Numbered from the stretch's first letter, positions 1 through 6,312 are shown. The stretch is 6,503 nucleotides of DNA from Microcaldota archaeon (GCA_021792235.1 JAJYVC010000056.1:1-6503), one strand, 5' to 3'. Translations and numbers: made by a program. Notes: generated from the letters alone by a model not told the origin.

Positions 1-2142
1 GAAGCCTGTGGTGTATATCAATCCACCATATCCTACAGAAGAGCTTGTGGAGATGGTAACGCCGTTATTCTGAGTTATGGTAACACCGGAGGGTGTTACC
101 TGCGTATACCCCGAGTTTATCGTTTTTCCAGCGAAGTTGTCGTAGAAGTTGAATACCTCGGCGCCGTTGTCATATTCGCCGTACGTGCTGCTGAGCTGCG
201 GAGCCTCCCCGGTAGGTCCGGAAGCAGACATGACGTTTGAAGCCATCATGTCCATGTATATGGTTAGGCTGCCGTCTGCAGGAAGGCCATTGGGCAGATT
301 TACCCATACGTTGGTATTGGTTACGGTATTGCTTGGGTTGCTCTCCACCCACGCCTGCAGCAGCGTGCCTGTGCCATCGGCACCTGTCGTGAACTCAACA
401 TTGCTCCACTGGCCGTTTATGTACTGATTGTAGCTTGCGCTGTCAACAGTTATCAGCTGCTGGAATGGAGCAGGAGTAGCACTTACCTGCGAGTTTGTCA
501 AGGTTATCGGCACATAGTATTCAACAAGGGTGCACGTAGGTGAAAGAGGGCCAGTACTGGATGCTGTCTGTGGATAGGCTCTCACCCTGAACCACTGCAC
601 AGTTATTGGATTTGAAGTAGTGCAAGTGGAGCCGCAATAAGCAGCAGATATACCAACATAACCAGATGTTTCCGATTGCCTGTTTTCAGCTGTATAAGGT
701 GTTGGAGTAAGGGAAGTGAGTATCCCACTATTTATTCCATATCCTGAATAGAGATTACCGCTCCATGTGCCTGCATTATCAGTTACCTGCATGGTGTACG
801 GCGTTGATGTGGATCCTTGATATCCGTTGTTTTGAGCCCATGCCACTCCATCATTAAGGAAAGATAAAAATCCGGCCCCATTCGACGACTGTTGCCCAAC
901 AAATCTGTATCCGAATATATCTCCTCCGGACGGGGTTCCGTCTGCAATTATGCCTGCTCGCGCAACGTCCTGGCCACCGTATGAAAATGCCTCCTCAAGA
1001 ACATAACTCCCTGACACCGAATAGGATGTTCCCTCTATAACTGCCGCAGGGCCTCCGCCGTAGGAGCCCGAAGTGGATGTTTGCTGCAGATATCCATTAG
1101 CAGTTGACCATGAACCTCCAATGAATGTAAATGAATTCCATCCGCCTGGGCCTCCGCCGCCATATTGATTGAATACCAGAGCTCCGTTGTCATATTTACC
1201 GTACGTGCTGCTGAGCTGCGGAGCCTCCCCGGTAGGTCCGGAAGCAGACATGACGTTTGTTGGCATGAAGTTCATGTACACTGTAGTTGAGCTGTGTGGA
1301 GAGATTGCAGACGTGAGCTTAAGCCATATCAGCGTGGATATTGCAGTGTTGGTCGCTCCGCTCTCAACCCATGCCTCTATGGCCTTTCCTCCCTCGTAAG
1401 CAGGTTTGCCTGAAGTGAATTCAACGTTCTGCCATCCAGAATTTATCTCGTTTGCACCGGCATAGGATGCGCTGTCAACAATTACATTGGCCTGATATGG
1501 AACCGGGGTAGGTGAGTTGCCATTATTCACAATGTTTATGGGCACATAATACTCGGGTATTGTTGTAGTGGATGATCCGGAACCTGCGAGCACTGTCGTC
1601 ACGGGCTGCTGGGTCGCATATACAAGGAATGTTCCCGTGTAGTTCTCACTTATGAATCCACAGGTCTGGGGAGCGAACTCACCCACGCCCGAATTGCAGG
1701 AATCAGCATTGAGCACATACTGGCCATTTACAGATCTGCCCAGATTGAACGCGGAGCCTAAATGGACTGCGCATATAGTATTTCCGCCCGGATTGACTAT
1801 GGTGTTGCCTATAGGATATTTCTGGTTCGTTGTACATGCTCCGTAGGTAGTTTGGCCGTTTATGACCACGTTGACGGAGATTATGTTTGCAGGAGAGCTG
1901 CCGGAGTTTGAGAAGTAAAGGAGCACGTTGGCTGTGCTTGATGATGCAAGAGCGTTGGCTATGTAGTATTGGGCTGCGTAGCAGCGTATGCTTCCGAAGG
2001 AATTGCATGCGCCTGGTTCGACCTGCGATGTCGGTATGCTGAAATATACGATTACGACAAGAACTATAGCTACAAGGGCTATCATAAAGCTATAAGTAGT
2101 CATCATCTCAAGCGCTGATTGAAGCTTCTTGTTCCCTGCCAT
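1..2142 (-). CDS. Large surface protein, partial: pilin-like N-terminus plus tandem DUF2341-like/lectin-like modules
   Basis: Frame read from ATG at 2142 stays open for 714 codons to the left edge, so the C-terminus is missing. An AGGAG ribosome binding site lies 4 nt before the ATG. Residues 1-36 are a short basic leader (MAGNKK), then QSALE (8-12) and a hydrophobic helix (about 18-34), resembling archaeal class III/type IV pilin signals; Glu12 would be Glu5 if cut before Gln8, but Leu7 is an odd -1 residue. Residues 37-175 form a beta-rich, Asn/Ser/Gly-rich domain with six cysteines (46, 54, 103, 124, 149, 161) that could form disulfides. After a Ser/Thr linker (188-194) come a DUF2341-like domain (about 197-325), a lectin/LamG-like jelly roll (about 326-530, ending VQWFRVRAY), a second DUF2341-like domain (541-665), and the start of a second lectin-like domain (FNFYDNFAG, 664-672). 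Likely displayed outside the cell, binding glycans or a partner surface; no catalytic motif is visible. Domain assignment is by recall of family patterns, not a search. Confidence 0.85.
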   Translation of the reverse strand, partial: MAGNKKLQSALEMMTTYSFMIALVAIVLVVIVYFSIPTSQVEPGACNSFGSIRCYAAQYYIANALASSSTANVLLYFSNSGSSPANIISVNVVINGQTTYGACTTNQKYPIGNTIVNPGGNTICAVHLGSAFNLGRSVNGQYVLNADSCNSGVGEFAPQTCGFISENYTGTFLVYATQQPVTTVLAGSGSSTTTIPEYYVPINIVNNGNSPTPVPYQANVIVDSASYAGANEINSGWQNVEFTSGKPAYEGGKAIEAWVESGATNTAISTLIWLKLTSAISPHSSTTVYMNFMPTNVMSASGPTGEAPQLSSTYGKYDNGALVFNQYGGGGPGGWNSFTFIGGSWSTANGYLQQTSTSGSYGGGPAAVIEGTSYSVSGSYVLEEAFSYGGQDVARAGIIADGTPSGGDIFGYRFVGQQSSNGAGFLSFLNDGVAWAQNNGYQGSTSTPYTMQVTDNAGTWSGNLYSGYGINSGILTSLTPTPYTAENRQSETSGYVGISAAYCGSTCTTSNPITVQWFRVRAYPQTASSTGPLSPTCTLVEYYVPITLTNSQVSATPAPFQQLITVDSASYNQYINGQWSNVEFTTGADGTGTLLQAWVESNPSNTVTNTNVWVNLPNGLPADGSLTIYMDMMASNVMSASGPTGEAPQLSSTYGEYDNGAEVFNFYDNFAGKTINSGYTQVTPSGVTITQNNGVTISTSSSVGYGGLIYTTGF
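148..522 (-). other. DUF2341-like domain, copy B
   Basis: Encodes about residues 541-665 and repeats copy A in the same order: EYYVPI, ITVDSASY, WSNVEFTTG, AWVESN, LTIYMDM, GPTGEAPQLSSTYG and YDNGAEVF. The EYYVPI starts are 344 residues apart and the GPTGEAPQ blocks 340 residues apart, so small indels separate the copies. Most of the domain has diverged clearly at protein level, but the GPTGEAPQ block is identical even at silent sites. Confidence 0.6.
179..239. repeat. 61-bp perfect direct repeat, copy 1
   Basis: Identical base for base to 1199-1259, at an offset of exactly 1020 bp (340 codons, in frame). Extending to 151-239 gives 83 of 89 matches by hand count, with mismatches at 158-160, 163, 177 and 178. 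It encodes the NVMSASGPTGEAPQLSSTYG block at the end of DUF2341-like copy B. Confidence 0.97.
553..1167 (-). other. Concanavalin/LamG-like lectin domain between the two DUF2341-like copies
   Basis: Encodes about residues 326-530. It is rich in Gly, Ser, Tyr and aromatic residues with alternating beta strands (for example YVLEEAFSY, GYRFVG, VQWFRVRAY). The closing 'V-x-W-F-R-V-R-A-Y' strand matches the last strand seen in many LamG-type jelly rolls that follow DUF2341 domains. A Cys pair (503, 507) may be a disulfide. Likely role is carbohydrate or surface binding. Family membership is inferred from pattern only. Confidence 0.45.
1168..1554 (-). other. DUF2341-like domain, copy A
   Basis: Encodes about residues 197-325 of the surface protein. 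It opens with EYYVPI, has VIVDSASY, WQNVEFTSG, AWVESG and TTVYMNF, and ends with GPTGEAPQLSSTYG and YDNGALVF. The pattern of a fluid beta-rich N-terminal half, then 'WVES', then a 'W-x-x-L' strand and a 'T-x-Y-M' strand is what I know from DUF2341 domains of archaeal and bacterial surface proteins. It is followed directly by a lectin-like domain, the usual partner of DUF2341. Boundaries are approximate. Confidence 0.6.
1199..1259. repeat. 61-bp perfect direct repeat, copy 2
   Basis: Second copy of the 179-239 repeat, in the same orientation and reading frame, at the end of DUF2341-like copy A. The match breaks at 1260 (t against a at 240) on one side and at 1198 on the other. Confidence 0.97.
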
Positions 2143-2146
2143 CCAA

Positions 2147-2151
2147 CTCCT
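2147..2151 (-). promoter_or_regulatory. Ribosome binding site of the surface protein
   Basis: On the minus strand AGGAG is followed by TTGG and the ATG at 2142, a 4-nt spacing. It is the clearest Shine-Dalgarno sequence in the window and supports this start codon, together with the pilin-like N-terminus that follows immediately. Confidence 0.7.
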
Positions 2152-2160
2152 TTTATAAAT
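2151..2160 (+). promoter_or_regulatory. Putative TATA box of ksgA
   Basis: Plus-strand TTTTATAAAT is centred about 36 bp before the ksgA ATG, predicting a transcription start near 2182 and a leader of about 10 nt. The second AT-rich stretch at 2173-2180 is too close to the ATG to act as the ksgA TATA box. Only a weak AGGT (2181-2184) precedes the start codon. Confidence 0.4.
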
Positions 2161-2170
2161 AACGAGATTA

Positions 2171-2180
2171 AATTTATATT
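2171..2180 (-). promoter_or_regulatory. Putative TATA box of the surface protein gene
   Basis: Minus-strand AATATAAATT is centred about 26 bp upstream of 2150, so transcription would start near the AGGAG site and give a leader of about 8-10 nt. Spacing follows the usual archaeal TATA-to-start distance of roughly 25-27 bp. It falls inside the upstream region of ksgA, interleaved with that gene's own putative TATA box. Confidence 0.4.
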
Positions 2181-2191
2181 AGGTTGCGTGC

Positions 2192-2995
2192 ATGAATGAC
2201 TTTTCAGGTATGAGAAGCAGGAGGAGTCTCGGCCAGGTATTCCTGGTAAATGACAAGGTAGCATCTATAGAGGCGGCGCACGCGACCGGAAAGACGGTGC
2301 TTGAGATAGGACCGGGACAGGGAATTCTCACCAGAGCGCTGTGCTCTGAGGCAAAGAAGGTGATCGCTGTGGAGAAGGATTTCTCCCTTTACACGATACT
2401 CAAGCATGAGAGGATTGCCAAAAACCTTGTGCTCATAAACAAGGATTTCCTTGACATAACAGATTCGGAGATAGGGCTTGGGAAGATAGACATAGTCATA
2501 TCGAACATACCTTATTACCTATCTAGCAGCGTGATAGGATGGCTGGCTGAAAAGAATATGCAGGCAGTGCTGTGCCTGCAGAAGGAGTTCGTAGAGCATA
2601 TGCTCGCTGAGCCTGACACCCCAAGCTATTCTAAGCTAAGCGTGTTCACCTCGTTGTTATTCCGTGTGACTAAGATAATCAGCGTGCCTAAAGGCAGCTT
2701 CAGGCCAATACCCAAGGTTGATTCTGTTGTGATATACATGAAGCCGACGCGCAAGCCGCTTGGCAAAGAGGAGTCTAGGCTCATGGGCCTAATAATGCAG
2801 CACAAGAAGAAGACGGTGAGGAACGCCATAATAGACTCAAGAGCGCAGCTTGGCATTGATAAGGAAGCCGCATCTGCACTGGCAGATAAAGCACCTTACT
2901 CTGACCAGAGGGTCTTTAAGCTTACTCCGGACAGGATACTTGAGATAGCGGACGGGCTTAGAGCAATGATGAGCAGGCCTAGAAGGAGTACCTGA
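2192..2995 (+). CDS. ksgA: 16S rRNA adenine dimethyltransferase (KsgA/Dim1)
   Basis: A 267-residue Rossmann-fold, SAM-dependent enzyme that dimethylates (N6,N6) the two adjacent adenosines in the helix 45 loop near the 3' end of 16S rRNA, a late small-subunit maturation step in the cytoplasm. Visible motifs: SLGQVFL (12-18, the family's GQxFL), VLEIGPGQG (36-44, SAM-binding motif I), acidic Glu61 for the ribose, NIPYY (105-109, the NxPY catalytic motif stacking on the target adenine), and FRPIPKVDS (170-178). A helical rRNA-binding domain follows (about 185-257), then a basic tail, SRPRRST. Length is normal. An internal Met at residue 7 (2210) is an alternative start that also keeps all motifs. 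The gene is divergent from the surface protein and its last 17 bp overlap the end of the converging hydrolase gene. Confidence 0.95.
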   Translation: MNDFSGMRSRRSLGQVFLVNDKVASIEAAHATGKTVLEIGPGQGILTRALCSEAKKVIAVEKDFSLYTILKHERIAKNLVLINKDFLDITDSEIGLGKIDIVISNIPYYLSSSVIGWLAEKNMQAVLCLQKEFVEHMLAEPDTPSYSKLSVFTSLLFRVTKIISVPKGSFRPIPKVDSVVIYMKPTRKPLGKEESRLMGLIMQHKKKTVRNAIIDSRAQLGIDKEAASALADKAPYSDQRVFKLTPDRILEIADGLRAMMSRPRRST

Positions 2996-3635
2996 CCTCT
3001 CCGTCCTGCTTGAGTATTATGCCATTCTTGACGTTCTCAAGGAATTTTTCCTCCGCTGCCTTGGACCCCTCCCTGCCAAGGAGCTGCCTGTAGTGGATAG
3101 GCGCTATCTTCTCGGCCTTTATCGACTTGGATGCCAGTATTACTTCGTTGACGTCCATAACGTATGTGCCGCCCATAGGAAGCAGCGCTAGTCCCGTCAC
3201 TATCCTCTTCATCTCGTTTATGAAGTCGGTATCCCCGGCATGGTACACCTTTATGCCGTTTATGTTAAGCACATAGCCAACCCATCCGTTCTCCTTTGGG
3301 TGGTAATGCACCCTGTTCTCCACGACATTGTAGGCAGGGACGGTGTCAAAACTTATTCCTTTGAATGAATATCGCTTGTCTGGCTCAACCCCTACGATGT
3401 CCCCTACGGGGACCTTGCTGACGCTGTCTTTTGGCACATATATCCTTGTCTTAGAATCAGCTATTAGCTTCAGGTCCTGGGGGCTGAGATGGTCGGAATG
3501 AGGATGGGTTATGAGTATGATGTCTGCATGCTCCTTAGTATTTCCAACGTTGAACGGGTCTATGTACAGGTTTTTGCCGTTCAGGGTCATCAGGAAGCTG
3601 GCGTGGCCGAGCCATTTGATGAATTCAAGATCCAT
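2979..3635 (-). CDS. Metal-dependent hydrolase, metallo-beta-lactamase fold (UPF0173-like)
   Basis: A cytoplasmic metallo-beta-lactamase-fold protein of 218 residues, close to the usual length of the UPF0173 (YtkL-like) group, whose substrate is not established. Numbered from ATG 3635: WLGHASF (8-14), YIDPF (24-28), HPHSDH (44-49, the H-x-H-x-D-H metal site), HYHPKENGWVGY (110-121), HAGDTD (132-137, further metal ligands), LLPMGG (151-156) and IHY (180-182, last histidine). All expected ligands are present, so it should be an active two-metal enzyme. An in-frame GTG at 3650 would add five residues. I prefer the ATG because family members usually begin a few residues before WLGH and the predicted transcription start (about 3632) lies downstream of the GTG. 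No Shine-Dalgarno is visible. The stop overlaps the end of ksgA by 17 bp. Confidence 0.88.
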   Translation of the reverse strand: MDLEFIKWLGHASFLMTLNGKNLYIDPFNVGNTKEHADIILITHPHSDHLSPQDLKLIADSKTRIYVPKDSVSKVPVGDIVGVEPDKRYSFKGISFDTVPAYNVVENRVHYHPKENGWVGYVLNINGIKVYHAGDTDFINEMKRIVTGLALLPMGGTYVMDVNEVILASKSIKAEKIAPIHYRQLLGREGSKAAEEKFLENVKNGIILKQDGEVRYSF

Positions 3636-3652
3636 GATTATATCTGGCACAG

Positions 3653-3662
3653 CAATATTTTA
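3653..3662. promoter_or_regulatory. Putative TATA element shared by the divergent hydrolase and prs genes
   Basis: AATATTTTAA sits in the 51-bp gap between the two start codons. On the plus strand its centre is about 29 bp before the prs ATG, the spacing expected of a leaderless archaeal transcript. On the minus strand (TTAAAATATT) its centre is about 23 bp before the hydrolase ATG. It is the only TATA-like stretch in this gap, so it may serve both directions or only prs. Confidence 0.45.
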
Positions 3663-3686
3663 AGCTTGCTTATTCAATCTCTAATT

Positions 3687-4568
3687 ATGTTCATACTAGG
3701 CGGCACTGCCAGCAACGGCATTGACATACACGTCTCAAGGGTGCTTGGAGCAGATCTGGGCAAGGTGGAGACCACCAAGTTCCCTGACGGTGAGATAAAG
3801 GTCAAGGTGCCTGAGATAAGCGACAACCACGTAGTCATAGTCCAGTCCACATATTACCCGCAGGAAAAGAACCTGTTTGAGCTGCTCCTGACGGCACATG
3901 CACTCAGGGACATGAATGCGGATATCACTGCAGTGATACCGTATCTCGCATACGCCAGGCAGAACCGCAGCTTCTACCAGGGAGAAGCGATCAGCATAAA
4001 TGCGGTGATGGACCTGCTCAAGGCTGCAGGAGTCACCTCGCTTGTTACAGTCAATCCGCATAGGAGCGGGCCACTCAGGTATTTTGGCAGCAGGATTGCG
4101 ATAACAAACGCCGAAAGTACGCTGGCGAAATGGGTTGGTAAGAAGCTTTCAAATCCCATGGTGCTTGCACCTGACAAGGGAAGCCTTGACATGGCAAAGG
4201 GAGTAGCTGAGATGATGAAATGCGACTACTCCTATCTTGAAAAGCATAGGGATACGTATGGCACAGTTAGCATAAGAATGACGCACGGAGGGAATTTCAA
4301 AGGCAAGGAAGTAGTCATATTTGATGATATAATAAGCACTGGAAGCACCATAGAGCAGGCTGCAAGATACGCCTATTCCGAAGGGGCCGCATCAGTTTCG
4401 GCAGCAGGCATCCACCTAGTTATGGCAGACGATGCTGTAGGGAAGCTAAAGAATGCTGGCGTGGATAGGATATTCGGCACCAACACAATACCGTGCGAGA
4501 AGGCTGACGTAGTCGACATATCTGAGGACATAGCAGAAAGTATAAGGCATGTTGCTGAAATTAGATGA
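3687..4568 (+). CDS. prs: Ribose-phosphate pyrophosphokinase (PRPP synthetase)
   Basis: Makes 5-phosphoribosyl 1-diphosphate from ribose 5-phosphate and ATP, the precursor of purine, pyrimidine, NAD and histidine synthesis, in the cytoplasm. The 293 residues from ATG 3687 match the compact archaeal type. Motifs: KFPDGE (31-36), RQNRSFYQGE (91-100, the ATP-binding R-Q region and flexible loop), VNPH (122-125), LAPDKG (160-165), EKHR (185-188), and VVIFDDIISTGST (209-221, the PRPP/ribose-phosphate loop). The frame is open further upstream to an ATG at 3489, but those 66 codons lie antisense inside the hydrolase gene, and the family's N-terminal strand begins at MFILGG; so 3687 is the start. The TATA-like box about 29 bp upstream predicts leaderless translation. 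Asn123 stands where the family's D-x-H usually has Asp. It converges on gltX with 15 bp between stops. Confidence 0.95.
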   Translation: MFILGGTASNGIDIHVSRVLGADLGKVETTKFPDGEIKVKVPEISDNHVVIVQSTYYPQEKNLFELLLTAHALRDMNADITAVIPYLAYARQNRSFYQGEAISINAVMDLLKAAGVTSLVTVNPHRSGPLRYFGSRIAITNAESTLAKWVGKKLSNPMVLAPDKGSLDMAKGVAEMMKCDYSYLEKHRDTYGTVSIRMTHGGNFKGKEVVIFDDIISTGSTIEQAARYAYSEGAASVSAAGIHLVMADDAVGKLKNAGVDRIFGTNTIPCEKADVVDISEDIAESIRHVAEIR

Positions 4569-4577
4569 CTTTCAGTA
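4553..4577. terminator. Weak hairpin at the prs/gltX convergent junction
   Basis: CTGAAA (4555-4560) and TTTCAG (4570-4575) form a 6-bp stem, extendable by a G-T and a T-A pair to 8 bp, with a 9-nt loop that contains the prs stop codon. The T-rich run TATTTAATT follows on the plus strand. In archaea, T-tracts rather than hairpins usually drive termination, and none longer than three T is present, so this is only a candidate. Confidence 0.2.
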
Positions 4578-4583
4578 TTTAAT

Positions 4584-6311
4584 TCATTTCTGCGTGAGTA
4601 TGAATTCGCTGGGCTCTTTTTTGTCAAGTATGCAGTATCCTAAGCGCTCGAATTGCACGGTTTCGTGCTCCTCCAGCCTGCCGGCATATCCCTCAGCATA
4701 TCCCCTTAATCTGCCGAGGCTGCTTGGATCGAAATTTCCATGTTCGTCAAGAGGATTCTTTGGCACAAGCATGACCGACTTGATATAATCCGTGCCTGGA
4801 ACCCATTGGATCACCTTTCCGCCTCGCCCTGGTTCCGAATGCTCGGCTAGAATAGAACTGCCATCATTTGACAGCACTCTGATACTCATAAGATCTTTTA
4901 GTCTGACTGCGTCTCCTGCCTTCAGGCCTGTAGCGTCCTGGGCTGCTATGAAGAGCGAATCGCCAATATCATACTCCCTTGACCCTAGATCCTTTGATGG
5001 ATGCAGCCGGAGGCTCACGTGCCTGTGCTTCGCGCCATTGACAATAACCTTCACAGGATCTGCAACGAAAAAGAGGTGCTTTGACACTGGGTCTATGATT
5101 TTCTTGTTTTCAGCAAGAAGAGCATCTATGCTTACTGTGCTGTCGGTCTTCGTCATGCCAAGCCTGAGCACGAAGTTCTTTATGGCTTCTGGCATTATAC
5201 CGCGCTTCCTTAGCGCCGCTATGGTGACAAGTCTTGGATCGTCGAAGCCGCCTATGGCGCCGCTCTTTATGAGCGCATTGAGCTCCCTTTTGTGCGTTAT
5301 GTTGTCCTTTATAACAAGTCTTGAAAATGAATGAATCCTAGGAACCCTGAGGTTGAGCTTTTCAAGTATTCTTCTGGCAAGATCGTCGCGAAGCTCGAAT
5401 TCCTTGCTGCGCAGCACATCGGTAACCCCATGAATTGAGTCCATTATCGGCGTGTTGAGATCATATGTAGGCCATACCCTGTACTTTGATCCATGCCTGT
5501 AGTGAGGTATGTCCTTTATCCTGAGCAATGTCGGATCCCTCAGTGCGGTATTTTCTGAAGTCATGTCGCCCTTGAACCTTATTATCGCCTCGTTCTCCTT
5601 GTATCCTCCGTCCAGCATCTTGTCGAATTCGCCGAGGTTCGAATCTGGCGTTGATGAGCGGTGTGGGCAGTCCTTTTTGTTGAAGCGATCCTCCTTTATC
5701 CTTTCTGCATTGCATCTGCATGCGTATGCGTGTCCATTCGCAATCAAGTCCCTTGCGTATACGTAGATCTTATCTATGTAATCGCTGGCGTAGTATTCCT
5801 CGTCGAATCTTACCCCAAGCCATCCTAGCACATCGTGGAATCCGTCCACGAACTCCTGGCTGTCCTTCTCCGGATTCGTGTCATCGAAGTAGAGGAACAT
5901 CTTTCCCTTGTACTTTTCGGCAAAGGCGCTTTCAAGGAACACCGCCTTCGCATGCCCTATGTGCATGTGCCCATTTGGTGCTGGAGGATACCTTGTCGTG
6001 AAATTGCCCTCAGTTGCTCCATCAAGTTCCATTTTAGGCTTCGAGGTCTTCTCGGATTTTACTGCCTCCTCCGTCTCGAACTCCTCTAAATACTTTGAGT
6101 ATTCGGACAGCAGGAAATCGGGTTCCAGGGAGTTTACCTCGGCGACTATCTTCGCGACCTCCTTTGCAAGCGACTTGATATCTGATTTATGCTCTGGATA
6201 CAGGGCAATTATCTTGTTGAGCACTGTGCCTTCATGCGCCTTGCCGTAGTCAGTGGCGTTTTTCAGCGCGTATTTCCTTATGGCCGCCGCCACTTCGCTG
6301 CTTATTGACAT
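4584..6311 (-). CDS. gltX: Glutamyl-tRNA synthetase, archaeal (GlnRS-related) type
   Basis: Class I aminoacyl-tRNA synthetase of 575 residues that charges tRNA-Glu. In most archaea it also mischarges tRNA-Gln for later amidation by GatDE; whether that holds here is inference. Order: helical N-terminal domain (1-95) with a charged, Lys/Glu-rich linker (about 77-95); RYPPAPNGHMHIGH (107-120, with the HIGH motif); a likely zinc site C198-x-C200, C215-P-H217; WPTYDLNTPIMDSIHGVTDVLR (280-301), the amino-acid pocket side; THKRE (339-343) where the KMSKS-type loop belongs; GGFDDPR (354-360); then the C-terminal two-barrel anticodon-binding region (about 405-575) that marks the archaeal/GlnRS-like type rather than the bacterial GluRS. 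The ATG at 6311 has no Shine-Dalgarno. The upstream gene ends as TAACATG, so translation is probably coupled to it. Length is normal. Confidence 0.95.
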   Translation of the reverse strand: MSISSEVAAAIRKYALKNATDYGKAHEGTVLNKIIALYPEHKSDIKSLAKEVAKIVAEVNSLEPDFLLSEYSKYLEEFETEEAVKSEKTSKPKMELDGATEGNFTTRYPPAPNGHMHIGHAKAVFLESAFAEKYKGKMFLYFDDTNPEKDSQEFVDGFHDVLGWLGVRFDEEYYASDYIDKIYVYARDLIANGHAYACRCNAERIKEDRFNKKDCPHRSSTPDSNLGEFDKMLDGGYKENEAIIRFKGDMTSENTALRDPTLLRIKDIPHYRHGSKYRVWPTYDLNTPIMDSIHGVTDVLRSKEFELRDDLARRILEKLNLRVPRIHSFSRLVIKDNITHKRELNALIKSGAIGGFDDPRLVTIAALRKRGIMPEAIKNFVLRLGMTKTDSTVSIDALLAENKKIIDPVSKHLFFVADPVKVIVNGAKHRHVSLRLHPSKDLGSREYDIGDSLFIAAQDATGLKAGDAVRLKDLMSIRVLSNDGSSILAEHSEPGRGGKVIQWVPGTDYIKSVMLVPKNPLDEHGNFDPSSLGRLRGYAEGYAGRLEEHETVQFERLGYCILDKKEPSEFILTQK

Positions 6312-6312
6312 G

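Noticed and set aside
149..427. Plus-strand open frame of 92 codons, with a similar one at 1169-1399
   Set aside because: Both lie antisense to the repeated domains of the surface protein. They resemble each other only because they sit over the 61-bp repeat; no ribosome binding site or family match is seen.
179..1259. Repeat pair as CRISPR, insertion-sequence ends or attachment sites
   Set aside because: Only two copies, 1020 bp apart, in the same reading frame inside one coding sequence and covering a conserved domain motif. Module duplication explains it fully.
1703..2008. Minus-strand open frame of 101 codons
   Set aside because: It lies in a different frame inside the surface protein gene, and its Arg/Ser/Gln-rich sequence shows no recognisable pattern.
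3648..3650. GTG at 3650 as the hydrolase start
   Set aside because: It adds only five residues not typical of the family, has no ribosome binding site, and lies only a few bases from the putative TATA box, upstream of the predicted transcription start.
4792..5334. Plus-strand open frame of 180 codons, plus shorter ones between 5509 and 6249
   Set aside because: They are antisense to gltX, whose motifs are clear across the whole region. Composition looks like a shadow of the coding strand, and no start signal is present.
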